Both the position numbers and the translations under genes were made by a program. Positions 52,570-64,000 of a stretch of DNA of 64,000 nt are shown here, piece after piece. This DNA is from Tubulanus polymorphus (Eukaryota; Nemertea; Palaeonemertea; Tubulaniformes; Tubulanidae). Below the pieces are notes generated by a model. It had not been told where the DNA came from. It saw only the letters and a program-made list of their open reading frames with translations, and did not search any database. How positions within the stretch are numbered: the stretch's first letter is position 1; each line of letters opens with the position of its first letter. Where the stretch lies: positions 4,092,001 through 4,156,000 of the forward strand of contig NC_134026.1 in NCBI RefSeq assembly GCF_964204645.1. Direction: 5' to 3'.

Positions 52570-55500
52570 ATGGATATTTCACCGGATAAACAACAACAGC
52601 ATCATGTTAACGATATCAGTACAGCGGGACATGTATCAATCAGCCTGCCGTTACCACCTGGATTACAGCCAGCCATACCTACCTCGGACCACATGGGTAA
52701 TGAACCGACGGGGAATGATGTAAATGGAACAGTTATACAACAAGCTCAACTACAAATAGATACCGTTAAAGGGTAGGTCCTTTAAAAGTTCAATCTGCTC
52801 TGAATCGGATAGATATTCTTGCTCCAATTTTTTGGATACCGGTATGTTCGAGAACAGAATTAAAGCGTCGCGAATCATAGCATGCTGTGAAATACAGGTC
52901 ATCTATAGTCAGCGTTCAAATTCAAATGATGGCTTGAATAATGCGAGAGGAGGCTGCCATGAATTCAAATGATATCTGTTATCTTTGTTTATCTTGAATT
53001 TGGCGTGATATGTATAAGTGTAGCGGTATATTTTTTGTAATTGTAGAGTCATGTGTATGAAAGTTGGTGACACTGTGTATCAAATGCCTCTAGCGATTAA
53101 CACTGATGGATTGGAACCAGGTAAATGCTTAATCTCTTCCTCTTAAAATCTCCTGTACCAGTATGAACAACAAAATTGCCAAGTGATTTGGTCCATTGAC
53201 TGTTATTGAGTAATATAAAAAACTACGAAGACTTGAAAAAAGATATCAGCCTGGCAGTAAGTGATTTCATAGCGTATTTCAAAGAGGTGACCATCTTTCA
53301 TGGAAATGGATCCTTCTGAAGTCTCTCCTGCGTAAATGTTAATGAGCGAATATTGATTTTGTTTTAGGGTCTGTGCTGAGTAATATTGACAATGAACTAC
53401 TGACGTCTCAAATGGCCACTGCGCCACATGAACCGTCAGCGTTAACAATAGCGGAAGATGTCAGTTTGGATGGAAGTTCAAGTGAACAAGGAACATTGAA
53501 GACAACTTCAGCTGAATCAATGATGAACTACACAAATATCAACGCTGTAATAGAACAAACACCCCAAACAGAAACCGTTGTACGTCTTATATCGTCTTTG
53601 ATTAGAAATATAATTCCTGTTTAGAAATGTAATTGAATGTAGATGCAGCATTTTAGAAGTTTATCGTCGTACATTCTCAGTATTTCTCTTCTTTCGGCGT
53701 TAAATCTAGAAAAGAAAAGGAGGCTGGCCTAAAGGCAAGAAAAGAAGGAAAGATATAACAGACCCAAATGCACCTAAAGCTCCAAATACGGGGTTTGTAT
53801 TTTATTATCGACAAAATGATATACTATTAAGCAGCTCTATACAAGTTGGAGTTCCATCAGTCGTTTTATGTCATTATTTCATTTAATTATTTGATGAATG
53901 TTTCATTAAGGTATGTGCTTTTTGCTCTTGACCGTCGGAAAATAGTATCGGCTCTAAGACCTGAGTTATCATTTTCTCAAGTAACCAAAATCCTTGGAAG
54001 TGAATGGTCATCACTACCGCCCACAGAAAAACAGGTAGACTCTCCTTGTCTAGGCCAATTTCTGATAGAATGTCCTGATTCACTCGAGATTTCATTGCAG
54101 AAATACATCGACCGCGGCGAGGCTGACAAAAAGAAGTATATCAAAGATTTAGAAATATACCAGAAATCAGAAGCTTACCAAGAGTATTTAAAGAAGAAAA
54201 AGCAGAAAAGTATCGCAGGTATATTTTCATATATACGCAGTATTTTATTTCTAGTTCGTTACAAAATTGATTCATCTCGAAATAAACTATGATATAATAT
54301 TTTGATTCTGAAGAAGGTGGCGATGCTTCTTATCTGGACTTGGGTGCTCAGGTAATAATAGACAAAATGGTCTAGGAATTCGCCGTCATTTTACCATTCA
54401 CTGATTTCACTGAGCTCTCACTTTTCTCAAAAATTGTTTCGCCAGGATTCGGATCTGCTCTATTGTAAAGTCTGTGATAAACTGTTCAGCTCTCAGCACA
54501 ATAAAAAAGAGCACATGTTTGGGAAGCAACATCTAAATGCTGTGAAAGGTAAGCATCATTTCTCTAATTCTCTATTTAGATTTGTTATACCTTTGTTACA
54601 ATAAAGCACGTGACTACAACATTGATTAAAATCAAAAGCACCATTCCAGAATTTATTGAAGCCGGTGAAACCAAGTTCCACGTATTTACACGAAAACTTG
54701 AAGAGTATTTTATGCATCTTTTAATTAAAGGTGAATTCGAACAAGAGTTACATAATCAGGAAACTGTGACCATCAATTCCGATGATAGTCAAGATTCGGA
54801 TGATGAAGGCGTGAATGTTGGTCGATTCGTAAACAAATTTTTAGCGAAGAACCTGGGTAATTATTAACATATCATTTATATTTAAAAAAAAAAACTTCAA
54901 AATCTTCTTTATTGTCCAGTGTCTTTATATCTGTAGACATTGTTTAAAGTAACAAATATATGTACATACATTTAGCCCTTGTTTATACAGTTCTGTTTAA
55001 AAAGTCAATATTCTTCTTGTTATGATTATTTCCAGATGTCCCTACTAAGATGTTTATACCCGGTACATGTAATAATCTGGATTTTGATAATAGGAAACCC
55101 ATTTAATACAACGATTTTCTCTGTTGCTCACAACATTTGTTTTGACAAGGTTTCATTGTAGTTGGTTCTAAAAACTTTGTTTTTGGCTTCCTGAATCAAG
55201 TTTTCTTCTAATCACTTTGCAGAAAGAGAAATGGAAATTCGACAATTACAACGTACGCTCAAAATCGAACGAACAAAACACATTAATCTTTGCAAACAAG
55301 TCACCGAAATGCGGGTAGGTGGAATAATTGATAACCAGGGTCCAGTTCCACAGTTCCGAGTTAAGATTCAACTCTGAGTTAACTCATTGAAAATGAACTA
55401 ACTTTAACTCAGAGTTAACTCTAACTCACAACTGTGGAACTGGGTCTAGGTTTACTAAAGCTACATTAAGTACGAGTTTCTTCGATATACTATTCATGAT

Positions 55501-55963
55501 AAGCTTAAAACCCACTATCTATAAAAAAAACACTATGTTTCAATCTGGTGTAATGGTCTCTTGACAGTCTAGAGTCTTAAACATTATGTCTCATGATTTT
55601 TATTTTTGATAGATGAAGTTAATTCGCTTTTAATCTTTTAAATATTACCGGTATATATATTAGGTTTTAAATTTATTATCAAGTTTCCAAGTCAAACTGT
55701 GGCTATTCTACTGCTATTGATGAATGTCTTGTTTCCATCTAGATTACTATCGATATACCGGTGGGCTACTTCGATCTCAAATCAGAAATTCATCTGCTGG
55801 AAAACTATGTTCACTCAGATCGTGTTCGCTTTTTCTTTTGCAGGAACTTGAAGTAAAATTAGAACAGGAATTGGCCATGATGAAAAACTACTACATTTCG
55901 CTCAATGCTCAAATCGACGCGCTGAAAATGGTGCCTACTCTATTCGGCGTGATAAACTTCTAG
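52570..55963 (+). CDS. HMG20A/B-like HMG-box protein with an added zinc finger
   Basis: Eleven coding exons: 52570-52772, 53047-53120, 53368-53579, 53710-53792, 53911-54034, 54101-54218, 54314-54351, 54446-54548, 54650-54856, 55223-55314 and 55844-55963. All are GT-AG and in phase, giving 457 residues. In order: a Gln/Pro-rich start, a short block (VGDTVYQMPLAIN), an acidic/Thr-rich segment, the basic GGWPKGKKRRK leader seen before the HMG box of HMG20A/B, an HMG box (about 185-255: NAPKAP, GYVLFALDRR, GSEWSSLPPTEKQ, KKYIKDLEIYQ), a C-x2-C-x12-H-x5-H U1/matrin-type finger (C291, C294, H307, H313), an acidic patch (SDDSQDSDDEG), and a C-terminal coiled coil (about 388-445). HMG20A/B act in LSD1-CoREST chromatin complexes through the coiled coil. 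The finger is not present in the vertebrate proteins as I know them. A TTTGCATCATCAACTGCAG acceptor just before the ATG implies an upstream 5' UTR exon. Confidence 0.88.
54035..54100 (+). other. 66-bp stop-free in-frame intron inside the HMG box
   Basis: The intron between EKQ and KYIDRGEAD begins GTAGAC and ends TTTCATTGCAG. Its length is a multiple of three, it is in phase 0 and has no stop, so retention would insert 22 residues in the HMG box rather than truncate the protein. Confidence 0.8.
55337..55447. mobile_element. Palindromic MITE-like element in the HMG20-like gene
   Basis: CCAGTTCCACAGTT (55342-55355) mirrors AACTGTGGAACTGG (55430-55443). Inner AACTCTGAGTTAA and TTAACTCAGAGTT blocks also pair, so the whole of about 110 bp folds back. 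It is within the last intron. Matching pieces occur at 20566-20580, 14963-14975 and, diverged, 36358-36375. Confidence 0.7.
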
Positions 55964-56337
55964 TATATATAAATATATGTTCTATGAAATTCTGACAATT
56001 TATAATGAGTGCTATTTACACAAATGATGTGCCATTCTGTGCAATTTGAACCTGTTCAGATTTTTGCATGGTCAATATTCTCAAATTATATCGAATGCTG
56101 CATTGTCATCATAATCCTTGGCACGACAAACATTTCTCGCCTGTCTACAAGACTAGGGTCTGGTATAGTGTTTTCATATCTTGAGTTTACCTACTCAATC
56201 TGCACGTTAAATTATTATTAGTATCTCTATGTTTTAGTAGAGCGATATTATTAAAAAAGATATCACTGAACCAAGATTGTTTCCGTTGGTGTTTTCTGTG
56301 GAGGATGGACTGCTACATTGGACGTGTATTCGGTCGT
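55964..56337. other. Tail-to-tail intergenic interval
   Basis: Only about 370 bp separates the stop codon of the plus-strand HMG20-like gene from that of the minus-strand phosphatase gene. No canonical AATAAA is obvious on either strand here, so the 3' UTRs may overlap. Confidence 0.5.

Positions 56338-64000
<7,663 letters not shown>

Noticed and set aside
53846-54292. 148-codon frame as a single HMG exon
   Set aside because: It runs through the 66-bp intron and into flanking introns; HMG20 alignment supports separate exons 53911-54034 and 54101-54218.

Overview
The window looks like a piece of an AT-rich animal nuclear genome. Genes are split by short GT-AG introns, long stretches hold no recognisable gene, and small inverted-repeat elements and AT/TTA microsatellites are common. 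Gene content (a peptide GPCR pair of the NPY/NPF type, a receptor tyrosine phosphatase with FN3 repeats, TIMM22, an HMG20-type HMG-box protein, pacifastin-like domains) fits a marine invertebrate, most likely a lophotrochozoan such as a mollusc, annelid or brachiopod. That placement is inference: nothing in the sequence names the species.

Layout. (1) 1-11,100: no gene recognised; one degenerate tRNA-derived SINE, one CpG-rich block with a good splice donor, one hairpin. (2) 11.2-19.9 kb: two tandem plus-strand rhodopsin-class peptide receptors, each with its whole 7TM region in one exon behind a 5' splice acceptor. A 303-bp tract shared by the two is identical except for one base, while the flanks have diverged, which indicates gene conversion. 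(3) 20-34.9 kb: mostly featureless apart from microsatellites. (4) 34.9-36.7 kb: a small Cys/Lys-rich plus-strand ORF converging on a minus-strand secreted LamG-like gene that carries a +1 frameshift. (5) 37.4-37.7 kb: a terminal-inverted-repeat element flanked by an 11-bp direct repeat. (6) 43.9-45.3 kb: a two-exon secreted precursor with three pacifastin-like cysteine domains and basic cleavage sites, behind a clear TATA box. (7) 48.5-50.8 kb: a complete four-exon TIMM22 gene on the minus strand. (8) 52.6-56.0 kb: an eleven-coding-exon HMG20A/B-like gene on the plus strand, head-to-head with TIMM22, with a zinc finger between its HMG box and its coiled coil. (9) 56.3-64.0 kb: the 3' 26 coding exons of an R2B-like receptor protein tyrosine phosphatase on the minus strand, tail-to-tail with the HMG20-like gene and running off the window end.

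The genes do not form one pathway. They are independent loci: neuropeptide signalling, secreted inhibitor-like peptides, mitochondrial carrier import, chromatin/LSD1-CoREST-type regulation, and adhesion-linked phosphotyrosine signalling. The observations most worth following are the receptor conversion tract, the three-domain pacifastin-like precursor, the zinc finger plus a 66-bp stop-free in-frame intron inside the HMG box of the HMG20-like gene, the frameshifted LamG gene, and several inverted-repeat elements with detectable relatives elsewhere in the window.
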